Assembly (NCBI GenBank): GCA_036267635.1
Contig: DATAVR010000024.1
Span: forward strand, 1-64,000
Length of the DNA: 64,000 nucleotides
From: JADGRB01 sp036267635
GTDB taxonomy: Bacteria > Myxococcota_A > Polyangia > Fen-1088
Direction of reading: 5' to 3'
Shown: positions 1 to 8,722 of the stretch, in pieces
Layout: each line of letters starts with the position of its first letter
How positions within the stretch are numbered: the stretch's first letter is position 1
Translations under genes and position numbers: made by a program
Notes under the pieces: generated by a model
Database searches by the model: none
Told to the model about the DNA's origin: nothing
Seen by the model: only the letters and a program-made list of their open reading frames with translations

Positions 1-783
1 TTCAGTCACTCCGCTCGGTCTGTGGGGATAGTATCCGGCCAGCGGTTGCGCCATCCACTGTTTGTAGCCGGCGACATGCTGTTCGATACGTTCAGCAGAA
101 GCTGCCGAGTCGGGCGCCTCGAACCAGCCGGCGCAATGAAATGGATCGACGTCGGTACCAACATTATTACGGTCGCGTCGTGTGGCACGGACCTTGTCGC
201 GTCAGTGCTGCTCAATGGCAAGTTGGCTGGAGTCCGACTCGACCGGGCGGGGCACGTCTCATCAATGCTCGATGGCGGCGCAGAGATTAACTCGCCTGTA
301 TGTTCGACCGACGGGCGGGCATTGTTTTACGTCGAACGAAGTCGTGGCTTCGAAATAAGGCGATGTGAGCTGGGTAAGTGCAAGACGCTGGTGGCTACCC
401 AGGGCGCGGCGCTGGCGTTGTCTCCGGACGGCACCAGACTCGCGTTTATCGAGCTCGGCAACCGGGGGTTGTTCGTGCGCTGGATCAACGCCGACGGAAG
501 CGGTGGCGTTCACGATGTGATGGGGCTCGACGCCGAATGCGAACCGGGCTGGTCATCCAATAAAGATCTGTGGGTCCCACTTCGCCAAGGCAAGCGGATT
601 GTGTGGACCGAAATAGACGCGGACACCGGGCGACCGACTGGCAGGACCTCCCCTGGATCGCGAGACTGCTCGAACGGCTCTCAAGACCCTCTCTCGCCGG
701 TCACACATGACGTTCAGCTGCAGATGAGCTACAGGTCCGAGGTCCGGCTTCTGTCCTCAAAATATCTTCCGGTAAGGCAGTGA
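1..783 (+). CDS. Beta-propeller (TolB/PD40-like) protein, C-terminal fragment
   Basis: The reading frame is open to the left edge, so this is the 3' end of a larger gene; the GTG at 22 is not necessarily a start. The protein shows blade-like repeats such as ALSPDGTRLAFIE, typical of TolB/PD40 propellers. Its end aligns with the end of the next gene (ECEPGWSSNKDLW here, ECPPIWSSPTTLW there; LLSSKYLP here, ILKIDLP there), so the two are tandem paralogues. The missing 5' part was therefore probably a Ser/Thr kinase with a membrane segment. It lies 24 bp upstream of the next gene and is probably cotranscribed. GC is lower than in the rest of the window. The kinase part is inferred, not seen. Confidence 0.7.
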   Translation, partial: FSHSARSVGIVSGQRLRHPLFVAGDMLFDTFSRSCRVGRLEPAGAMKWIDVGTNIITVASCGTDLVASVLLNGKLAGVRLDRAGHVSSMLDGGAEINSPVCSTDGRALFYVERSRGFEIRRCELGKCKTLVATQGAALALSPDGTRLAFIELGNRGLFVRWINADGSGGVHDVMGLDAECEPGWSSNKDLWVPLRQGKRIVWTEIDADTGRPTGRTSPGSRDCSNGSQDPLSPVTHDVQLQMSYRSEVRLLSSKYLPVRQ

Positions 784-807
784 CCTCTATAGTGTTCATG
801 GGGATCG

Positions 808-3354
808 ATGAGCGAGTCAGGGCCTGACGGCAAGGACAGTGTTACGGAGGTCGCAGAGGAGTCGTTCGTCCGCGAACGGCCCCCCGAGGTCGAGCGGGGG
901 ACCGTCTTGGCTGGGCGGTATCAGATTGAGGACATCATCGGCAAAGGCGGAAGCGGCATCGTCCTGCGGGTATTCGATCGGGTGGCTCAGAATGTCGTCG
1001 CGCTCAAGGTCCTCCGGTCCGAGCACGCGCGCGATGCAAAGTGGGAAAAGCGCTTTTCCCGCGAGCTTCGGTTAGGTCGTCCCATCCAGCACCCGAATGT
1101 CTGTCGGATCTTCGATATTGGAGAGGCGGATGGACATCGATTCCTGACCATGGAGCTCGCGCGCGGCGGTTCGCTTCGCGATGAGCTCAAGAGAACCCGC
1201 TCGCTCGGACGGCCTATTGACGAGAGGCTTGCTGACGCGAAGGCGGTCATCGCAGGATTGGCCGCCTTACATGCGGCCGGAGTCGTACACAGAGACTTCA
1301 AGCCCGACAATCTGCTGCGGATGGAAGACGGTCGTCTTGTCCTGTCCGATTTCGGGTTAGCGACAGATGCCGCGAACGCCCCGGGGGCCACGGTCCTCAT
1401 CGGAACTCCTCACTACATGGCCCCCGAGGTCCTCGCCGGTGAGCCAGCGACGAGTCGGTCGGACGTCTGGGCACTCGGGGTGGTCCTCCACGAAATCTGT
1501 TTTGGCCAGCGGCCAGAGCGACGCTCGGTGAGCTTTGATGGCAGCGGAAAGGGACCGTTGCGTCCGACCTCAACGGAGGAGCGTGCGATGTTGGCGCTCT
1601 GCGAAAGGTGCATGGCCGAGGGACCGCTCGATCGTCCATCCGACGCTCGGTTTGTCGAGCAGATGTTCGGGACGGCGAGGCCATCTCGTGTGAGAAGGTG
1701 GAGCCGACGTCGGGCCGGCACGGTGGCCTTCGGTCTGGCGGGTCTGGCGACGGTTTCGATTGCTGGACTCGTGGCGAGACATCGGACAGCCTCGACAACT
1801 ACATCCCCAGCGAGGAGGACGCCAGAGCTCGTCAAAATCGACCCGGCCGGCGCGGGGGCCGATTGGAGTAAAGACTCGAAGGTCGTGGCGGAGATTCCGG
1901 GGCATGTCCATTGTTTTTCCGTCCTTGATGGCAGGACCGCGCGTCTGATTTGGGGCAGTCCTCGGAAAGCGGAAGACGTAGACATCTCTTCGGGCCGACG
2001 ACGGTCGGCTCAATTGGCTCCGGAGACCTATCTCGTCGGGTGCCCACAGTTGTCGCCCGATGGTAAACAGCTCCTGTTCGTCGGACATACGCAGAGCGGC
2101 GCGCCAGAGATACGGTTGTCCGAATCGCCAGACGGCCGTGGTGCGACTGCCGTGACGTCCGGCGAAGAGCCGTTGTGGTTGGGGCCGGAAGACGCGTTTG
2201 CATACAACGTAGACGGAGCGCATGTCGCCATATGGTCGTTGACAACGATGAGATCTACGTTGCTGCCTGAGCCAGCTTTCGGTGACCATCGGGTCATTAT
2301 CGAGAAAACCGTCAGCAGAAGGGGCGATGCGATTGCCCTGCTTCTCGGAAGCGATCGCTCAGAATATGGCGTTGCGGTCTACGACGGGCAAGCGTTCGAA
2401 CGGCAGAAAGTATTTGCTACCCCATTCGCACACCGCATTCAGTTTGGACTGAGCAGTGAGGTTATCCTTGCGTCGGCGCAACGTTCAAAATCTCTTTCGA
2501 CCCTGGTAGGACTAGGGTGGCGATCCGGACAAGGCTCTAGCCTTGGCCACTATCCCGACTTCGACATCGTTCGGGCGGCGGTCTGGCCGGGAGGCAAGGG
2601 ATCCGATGGAGACGGGTTGCTGTTGGCTCGGCACGTATCCAGCGACGTCTGGTCCTATGACGGCAAGGGGCGTCACAGACTTACCTCTGACGGCAACAAC
2701 TACTCGGCTGCCCTGTCGGCGCAAGGCGACCTGTTGTTGAGCAAATGGGGCGATGACGGAAACGTCAATATCTGGTTGCGTGGAAAGGACGATGCGTTTG
2801 CCAAGGAGGTTACACACGGCAATCGGGACGTCGGACCGAGCTTTTCCGAAGACGGTCGATCGTGGGCATATGCCGACTACGCACAGAAGAGCATCATGGT
2901 CTGTTCGACGGCGTCGCAGCAGTGCAGGGTCCTTCACCGCGACGAGTTATTGCCGTATTGGCCGAGGTTCTCACCGAACGGAGAGTTTCTTGCCTACTTG
3001 ACTGAGGTTGGCGCGTCGAAGCTCGTCGTGGTCTCGACGAGGGACGGACAGGTCCGGGCGTCGTGGGACGCTTACTATGAGTGTCCACCGATCTGGTCGT
3101 CGCCGACGACGCTGTGGAGTTTTCAAGTGGCGTCGGGACACTATGCTTGGTTTGAGCGCGACGCGATGTCGGGCACAAAAACCGGGAATCGATTTGAGGT
3201 GCCGAACGATCAGGTTACGGTGGGTGAAGTTCAGTGTTGGCCGAGATCAGCTCCGGTCGACTCCCAGTTTTTTCAGCGGGAACGCGTCGAGACGATGGAA
3301 GTGTCTAGGATCTTGAAGATAGACCTCCCATCGTCCGCGCTGACACCCCACTAG
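808..3354 (+). CDS. Membrane Ser/Thr protein kinase with C-terminal TolB-like beta-propeller
   Basis: A Hanks-type kinase domain spans about residues 38-290: glycine loop GKGGSG (45-50), ATP lysine K67, catalytic HRDFKPDN (161-168), DFG (181-183) and APE (HYMAPEVLA). It therefore looks active. One transmembrane segment (about 303-323) separates it from roughly 500 residues of WD40/PD40-like repeats (for example CPQLSPDGKQLLFVG and GPSFSEDGRSWAYAD), predicted outside the membrane as a sensor propeller. Proteins of this design are common in myxobacteria and phosphorylate Ser/Thr targets in the cytoplasm. The ATG at 808 was taken because the kinase begins soon after. The C-terminus is paralogous to the preceding gene. 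The ligand is unknown. Confidence 0.9.
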   Translation: MSESGPDGKDSVTEVAEESFVRERPPEVERGTVLAGRYQIEDIIGKGGSGIVLRVFDRVAQNVVALKVLRSEHARDAKWEKRFSRELRLGRPIQHPNVCRIFDIGEADGHRFLTMELARGGSLRDELKRTRSLGRPIDERLADAKAVIAGLAALHAAGVVHRDFKPDNLLRMEDGRLVLSDFGLATDAANAPGATVLIGTPHYMAPEVLAGEPATSRSDVWALGVVLHEICFGQRPERRSVSFDGSGKGPLRPTSTEERAMLALCERCMAEGPLDRPSDARFVEQMFGTARPSRVRRWSRRRAGTVAFGLAGLATVSIAGLVARHRTASTTTSPARRTPELVKIDPAGAGADWSKDSKVVAEIPGHVHCFSVLDGRTARLIWGSPRKAEDVDISSGRRRSAQLAPETYLVGCPQLSPDGKQLLFVGHTQSGAPEIRLSESPDGRGATAVTSGEEPLWLGPEDAFAYNVDGAHVAIWSLTTMRSTLLPEPAFGDHRVIIEKTVSRRGDAIALLLGSDRSEYGVAVYDGQAFERQKVFATPFAHRIQFGLSSEVILASAQRSKSLSTLVGLGWRSGQGSSLGHYPDFDIVRAAVWPGGKGSDGDGLLLARHVSSDVWSYDGKGRHRLTSDGNNYSAALSAQGDLLLSKWGDDGNVNIWLRGKDDAFAKEVTHGNRDVGPSFSEDGRSWAYADYAQKSIMVCSTASQQCRVLHRDELLPYWPRFSPNGEFLAYLTEVGASKLVVVSTRDGQVRASWDAYYECPPIWSSPTTLWSFQVASGHYAWFERDAMSGTKTGNRFEVPNDQVTVGEVQCWPRSAPVDSQFFQRERVETMEVSRILKIDLPSSALTPH

Positions 3355-3500
3355 CAGCCGGGCATCCCGGCAGGCCAGCAGAACCCGTGCGGCGCGGCCG
3401 GGACGGGCGCTTTCGGCGCGGCGTGGGCCAAGACGGTCCCGGTGGCGGCCACTGCGGCTGAAACGACAAAAAGCGTGACCAGCGTAATCTTCTTGAGCAT
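3351..3500 (-). CDS. Small secreted Cys-containing peptide (49 aa)
   Basis: Read on the minus strand, ATG at 3500 opens a 49-codon frame. It starts MLKKITLVTLFVVSAAVAA, a typical signal peptide (KK, hydrophobic core, likely cleavage after VLAHA or nearby). A short Ala/Pro-rich linker follows, and the end is HGFCWPAGMPGC, with cysteines at 41 and 49. A purine-rich Shine-Dalgarno (AGGGGGA) sits just upstream of ATG. The stop codon overlaps the stop of the convergent kinase. The mature peptide would be about 24 residues, possibly with one disulfide. Function is unknown. A competing 99-codon minus frame starts at 3546 behind AAAGGAGG, but it runs deep into the kinase and looks spurious. Confidence 0.6.
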   Translation of the reverse strand: MLKKITLVTLFVVSAAVAATGTVLAHAAPKAPVPAAPHGFCWPAGMPGC

Positions 3501-3609
3501 AGGGTCCCCCTGTGGTCTGGTTGTTGCGTTCGGAAAGGCGCGTCATGTCGAAGCGCCTCCTTTCGAACTTGCAGGAGCAACCGCGGGACCAATGGAAGGA
3601 GCCCTAAAC

Positions 3610-3652
3610 ACCGGGCTTTACAGGCGGAAAACGGAGATTTCCGGGGCCCGGT
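3610..3652 (-). promoter_or_regulatory. Structured leader stem-loop upstream of the small secreted peptide
   Basis: The outer arms ACCGGGC (3610-3616) and GCCCGGT (3646-3652) are complementary. Inside them CGGAAA (3625-3630) pairs with TTTCCG (3638-3643) around a 7-nt loop. On the minus strand a TATAAA box lies immediately upstream (plus coordinates 3653-3658), so the stem would form at or near the 5' end of a leader of roughly 145 nt before the ATG at 3500. No clear -35 was found. A role in mRNA stability or translation control is inference. Confidence 0.4.
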
Positions 3653-3696
3653 TTTATATCCGTTTACGCAAGCGCAGTTACGCTTTAATGTCGGGC

Positions 3697-3705
3697 TGAT
3701 CACCA

Positions 3706-3712
<7 letters not shown>
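3697..3712. promoter_or_regulatory. Palindrome overlapping the start of the FHA-AAA+ gene
   Basis: Inverted arms TGATCAC and GTGATCA are separated by CA and overlap the GTG start codon at 3706. Just upstream are a TTTAAT box (3684-3689) and two direct TTACGC repeats (3664-3669 and 3678-3683). The position suits an operator for autoregulation or for control of the divergent unit, but no binding protein is known. Confidence 0.35.
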
Positions 3713-5085
<1,373 letters not shown>

Positions 5086-5163
5086 TGCGGGGCGGTGGCG
5101 ATTTCGGTTTCGATTTCGGGTCATGAAACCCAAACACTGATCGCACGTTTCGCGTGTAACGAA

Positions 5164-6270
5164 ATGGACGACCTCTCGCAGTTTTTGCGCCCCGCTGGTG
5201 GTGGAATTCACACAGTCAGCACCGGCCGCGCCGCGCGCGACTCGTTGCAAAAGGCGCTCTACGGCGCGCGCGACGAAGCCGAGATCCAGGCCAAGTGGCG
5301 CGCCGCGCTGGCGTCGGTCGTCACGGCGCGGGTGGCGATCTTGGGGATCCCGTCCGACTGCGGCGCGGGGCTGGCGCGCGGTGCGGCGTTCGGCCCGGAG
5401 GCGGTCCGCGCCGCGCTGCTGCGGCTGGTGCCCGATTTTCCGGCGCGGGCCGCGCGCGCGGGGATCGTCGACGTCGGCGATCTGTTCGTCGTCCCGCAGC
5501 TCCTCACCGACGACATGTTGAGCGAGGAGCAACTGCGCCGAACACGCACAGCGCTCTACGGGCCGTCGGCGGCGAACGTCGACTGGCCGGTGGCGCCGCT
5601 GTCGATGGCCGAACGGGTCGTCGACCAGTTGCTGCGCCTGCGCCCCGGATTGCGAATCTTCATGTTGGGGGGCGATCACTCGGTGGCCTGGCCGGTGGTG
5701 GCGGCGATCGCGCGGCACACGACCGAGCCCTGGGCGATCGTTCACGCCGACGCCCACACCGATCTGTTGCCGGAGCGGCTCGGGGTGCGGATCTGCTTCG
5801 CGACCTGGGCCTACCACGCCAACGAGCTGGTCGGTCGGGGCGGGCGGTTGGTGCAGGTCGGCGTGCGGACCTCGTCGCGCTCGAAGCAGCACTGGGAGTC
5901 GACGCTCGGCGTGCGGCAGTTCTGGGCCGACGAGGTGCGCGCGCGCGGCGGCGCGGTGATCGACGAGGTCATCGCCCATCTGCGAGGTCTCGGCGTCCGC
6001 AGCGTTTACCTGTCGAACGACATCGACGCCACCGACAGCGGGGCCGCCCCCTCGACCGGCGCGCCGGAGCCCGACGGCCTCACGCCCGACTTCGTGCGCG
6101 CGCTCGTGGCCCGGGTCGGCGCGGCGTTTCCGCTGCTCGGGGCCGACGTCGTCGAGGTCGCGCCGCCGATCGGCAGCGCGGACGACGCGCGGCGAACGGC
6201 CGAGGTCGCCGCCTCGTACATGCGCGAATCGCTGGCGGTGTTGGCGGGCGCGCCCGATCTCGTAGGATAG
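5164..6270 (+). CDS. Ureohydrolase (arginase/agmatinase/formimidoylglutamase family)
   Basis: Hydrolyses a guanidino or formimino group at a binuclear Mn centre. The family's metal motifs are all present: GGDHSVAWPV, VHADAHTDLL and SNDIDATDSG. The length (about 368 aa) is on the long side for the family, with an N-terminal extension. Substrate (arginine, agmatine, guanidinobutyrate, formimidoylglutamate) cannot be told from sequence. ATG 5164 (MDDLSQFL) was preferred to the in-frame GTG at 5095 because the interval between them begins with a low-complexity GATTTCGGTTTC repeat encoding an unlikely N-terminus. The next gene starts 4 bp after its stop, so the two are cotranscribed. Confidence 0.85.
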   Translation: MDDLSQFLRPAGGGIHTVSTGRAARDSLQKALYGARDEAEIQAKWRAALASVVTARVAILGIPSDCGAGLARGAAFGPEAVRAALLRLVPDFPARAARAGIVDVGDLFVVPQLLTDDMLSEEQLRRTRTALYGPSAANVDWPVAPLSMAERVVDQLLRLRPGLRIFMLGGDHSVAWPVVAAIARHTTEPWAIVHADAHTDLLPERLGVRICFATWAYHANELVGRGGRLVQVGVRTSSRSKQHWESTLGVRQFWADEVRARGGAVIDEVIAHLRGLGVRSVYLSNDIDATDSGAAPSTGAPEPDGLTPDFVRALVARVGAAFPLLGADVVEVAPPIGSADDARRTAEVAASYMRESLAVLAGAPDLVG

Positions 6271-6274
6271 GGCG

Positions 6275-7324
6275 ATGGCGAACGGACCGGACGACCAGGA
6301 CGAAGGCGAAGCGGGCGATCCCCGGATCGAGGCGGCGTGGCGGGCGCTCGAGGCCGGCGACGTCGGGGGGGCGCGGCGACAGGCGGAGGCGCTCGACGCG
6401 GAATCGCCGGAGACGCTCCTCCTGCGCGCGGCCTGTTTCCGCGAGGAAGGGGACGGCGCCCAGGCGATCGGGATCCTCCACCAGGCGGTGGCGGCCGATT
6501 CCGAGTGGGCGACGCCGGAGCTGTGGCTGGGTGAGATCCTGGCCGCAGATCCCGAGGCGACCGAGGAGGCGCTGAAGCACGCCGAGCGCGCGCTCGATCT
6601 GGCCGAGGAGGAGGGTGAGTTTCTGTCGGCCGTGGCGCTCAAGGCGGGCCTCGAGCTCGAGCTCGGCGAGACGGAGGAGGCGAAGCGGACGCTCGCTGAC
6701 CTGCCGCCCCCCGAGGTGCGGCTCGACGATCTGGACCTGGCGTTGGAGATCGCCGATCTGCATTTGGCGCTGGGCGATCCGGCGACCGCGCGGGCGCGGC
6801 TGCGGGTGCTCTGCGAGGCGAGCCCGGACGCCGCCGACGCCTGGTACGCGCTCGGGTGCGCGGCCGAGGAGCTGGGCGACGAGGAGGAGACGCGGGCGGC
6901 CTGGAAGCGCGCCTGGACGCTCGACGCTGCGCCCGGCGCCGCCGAGCCGCTGGGGGATCGCCTGCCGGAGGCGGAGGTCGCGGCCATCGCCGAAGGGGCG
7001 CTCGAAGAGCTGCCCGAACGGGCGCGCGCGCTGCTGGCCGGGATCCCGATCGTCATCGCCGAGCTGCCGGCCGAGGCGGACGTCGACGGGGGGCTCGATC
7101 CGCGGGCGCTGGGGCTCTTCAGCGGGACCGCCTACGGCGACGGCGCGACGGGGCTGGGGGGGCAGCCGGGGCTGACGCAGATCTTGCTGTTCCGGCGGAA
7201 CCTGGAGCGCGCGGCGGGCGACGAAGACGAGCTGCGCGAGGAGATCCGCACCACCTTGCTGCACGAGACCGGGCATTTCTTCGGTCTGTCCGATGCGGCG
7301 CTGGATGAGATGGGCCTCGGATAG
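6275..7324 (+). CDS. TPR-like protein with C-terminal zincin (Zincin_1/DUF1025-type) metallopeptidase domain
   Basis: The first two thirds are acidic helical repeats resembling tetratricopeptides (for example ADAWYALGCAAEELGDEEET). The end carries TLLHETGHFFGLSD with HETGH at residues 330-334, the HExxHxxGxxD zinc signature of the small minimal-gluzincin family PF06262. No signal peptide is visible, so it is probably cytoplasmic. The catalytic His/Glu residues are intact. It sits 4 bp behind the ureohydrolase; no functional link is obvious. A TPR-zincin join is unusual, since family members are normally about 120-150 aa single domains. Confidence 0.75.
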   Translation: MANGPDDQDEGEAGDPRIEAAWRALEAGDVGGARRQAEALDAESPETLLLRAACFREEGDGAQAIGILHQAVAADSEWATPELWLGEILAADPEATEEALKHAERALDLAEEEGEFLSAVALKAGLELELGETEEAKRTLADLPPPEVRLDDLDLALEIADLHLALGDPATARARLRVLCEASPDAADAWYALGCAAEELGDEEETRAAWKRAWTLDAAPGAAEPLGDRLPEAEVAAIAEGALEELPERARALLAGIPIVIAELPAEADVDGGLDPRALGLFSGTAYGDGATGLGGQPGLTQILLFRRNLERAAGDEDELREEIRTTLLHETGHFFGLSDAALDEMGLG

Positions 7325-7334
7325 ACCGCGCGGC

Positions 7335-7363
7335 TTGACAAGCCGCGGGGTGGTCAGCATGAT
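7335..7363 (+). promoter_or_regulatory. Sigma-70-type promoter of rpsT
   Basis: A perfect -35 TTGACA (7335-7340) is followed by a 17-bp spacer and the -10 CATGAT (7358-7363), predicting a start near 7370, 24 nt before rpsT. The -35 is embedded in an inverted repeat (CGCGGCTT / AAGCCGCG around GAC), which might instead be a weak hairpin for the upstream gene, but no T-run follows. Confidence 0.65.
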
Positions 7364-7393
7364 GCGCGCCCGAACGGGATCGAAGGAACAGAC

Positions 7394-7660
7394 GTGGCGA
7401 ACATCAAATCATCCGAGAAGGCGAACCGGCAGCGCGTGAAGCGCACGGCCCGCAACGTGGCGCAGACGACCGCAATGCGGTCGGCGATCAAGAAGCTCCG
7501 CGCGGCGATCGGCAGCAAGACTGCCAAGAACCTGGGACCGCTGCTGAAGAACGCGGTCCGGGCGATCGACAAGGCGGCGTCGAAAGGCGTCATCAAGAAG
7601 GGGACGGCCTCGCGGTCGGTCTCTCGCCTGACGGTCGCGGTCGCCGGCGCCAGCAAATAG
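7394..7660 (+). CDS. rpsT: 30S ribosomal protein S20
   Basis: An 88-residue, highly basic protein beginning MANIKSSEKANRQRVKRTARN, with the internal KGVIKKGTASRSVSRL characteristic of bS20. It binds 16S rRNA early in 30S assembly. The length is normal. Translation starts at GTG behind GAAGGA with good spacing. It is monocistronic: its own promoter lies upstream and holA converges 15 bp downstream. In Escherichia coli S20 represses its own translation; nothing here proves or excludes that. Confidence 0.98.
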   Translation: MANIKSSEKANRQRVKRTARNVAQTTAMRSAIKKLRAAIGSKTAKNLGPLLKNAVRAIDKAASKGVIKKGTASRSVSRLTVAVAGASK

Positions 7661-7675
7661 CTCTCCGCTCGACGT

Positions 7676-8686
7676 TTACGCGGACGCTTCCGCGAGCGTC
7701 TGGACCAGGCGCGAGAGCGTGATCTCGGGGTCGAGCTTCGAGCTCTTGAGACCGACGTCGGCGGCGTAGAGGCGTTCGAAGGCGCGTTCCAGCGACGCGC
7801 GCGACATGCGGCGCGCGGGGACCAGCACGTCGTCGAGAAAATAGGGGTTGATGCCGACGCCGGCGGCGATCTCGTTGCGGCCGGCGCCCGAGGCGGCCAG
7901 CTCCTTGGCGCGCCAGACCTGCCGCAGGTGGCGGGCCAGCATGAACTGGATGCGCAGCGCCGGCTCCCGGTTGCGGAGCATGTTGGTGAGGAGCGCCAGC
8001 GCCCGGCCGACGTTGCCGGCGCCGATCGCCTTGGTCAGCTCGAAAACACCACGCTGGCGGGTCTCGGCGACCAGATCCTCGACGGCGTCGACGCCGATCG
8101 GCTGGCCCCCGGCGTAGAGCGCCAGCAGATCGAGCGCCTGCGACAGCCGGCCGAGATCGGGGCCGGCGGCGGTGGCCAGCGCCTCGGCCGCGTCGGGGGC
8201 GATGGTCAGCTTGCGCGTGCGCGCCTCGCCGCGCACCCAGCCGGCGAGCGCCTGATCGCGCAGCGGCGCGAAGACGTGCAGGTAGCCGCGCTTCTTCAGC
8301 ACCTGGAAAGCCTTGAACCGGACGTCGACCTTGTCGGCGATCAGCAGAAGGCAGGTGGCGGGGTTGGGATCCTCGGCGTAATCGACGAGCGGCTCGAGGT
8401 CGGCGGCCTTGACCTCGTCGATCGCCTTGCCGACCACCAGCCGGCGCTTGGCCAGCATCGGCAGCGTGCGCGCGGTGGCGAGCGCGGCGGCCAGCCCCTT
8501 CTCCTTGAGGTCGAAGACGTCTTGGTTGAACGACGCCGCCGCGCCGGCCTCGCGGAGGACGGCCGCGCGGATGGCGGCCGCCGTCGCGTCGACCAGATAG
8601 CGCTCGCCCGACAGGCAGTAGAGCGGCGCGATCTCGCCGCGGGCCACGGCGGCGATGAGGTCGGGCGGCGGAGGCGGCGGGGCCAC
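7676..8686 (-). CDS. holA: DNA polymerase III subunit delta
   Basis: Delta opens the sliding clamp within the clamp loader. The protein has the HolA/AAA+-like arrangement without a nucleotide-binding P-loop: an N-terminal APLYCLSGERYLVDAT (the 'YLL.G.E.FLI' region), TLPMLAKRRLVVGK, and C-terminal helices with LLTNMLRNREPALRIQFMLARHLRQV. At 336 aa it has the usual length. It is transcribed divergently from mutY with 36 bp between the starts and converges on rpsT, so it is monocistronic. Confidence 0.93.
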   Translation of the reverse strand: MAPPPPPPDLIAAVARGEIAPLYCLSGERYLVDATAAAIRAAVLREAGAAASFNQDVFDLKEKGLAAALATARTLPMLAKRRLVVGKAIDEVKAADLEPLVDYAEDPNPATCLLLIADKVDVRFKAFQVLKKRGYLHVFAPLRDQALAGWVRGEARTRKLTIAPDAAEALATAAGPDLGRLSQALDLLALYAGGQPIGVDAVEDLVAETRQRGVFELTKAIGAGNVGRALALLTNMLRNREPALRIQFMLARHLRQVWRAKELAASGAGRNEIAAGVGINPYFLDDVLVPARRMSRASLERAFERLYAADVGLKSSKLDPEITLSRLVQTLAEASA

Positions 8687-8722
8687 GCCTCCGTTGTACT
8701 ACACTGCGGGCGCCACACGACG

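Noticed and set aside
3247..3546. 99-codon minus-strand frame with a strong AAAGGAGG site
   Set aside because: It has no recognisable protein features and continues inside the kinase gene. The 49-codon frame within the same interval has a clear signal peptide. The strong site might serve a short leader peptide, which I cannot show.
5095..5163. N-terminal extension of the ureohydrolase from GTG 5095
   Set aside because: The extension is encoded partly by a low-complexity repeat and does not resemble the family's N-terminus.
7329..7348. Inverted repeat before rpsT as a terminator of the zincin gene
   Set aside because: No T-run follows, and the repeat contains a perfect -35 with a correctly spaced -10, so a promoter is the better reading.
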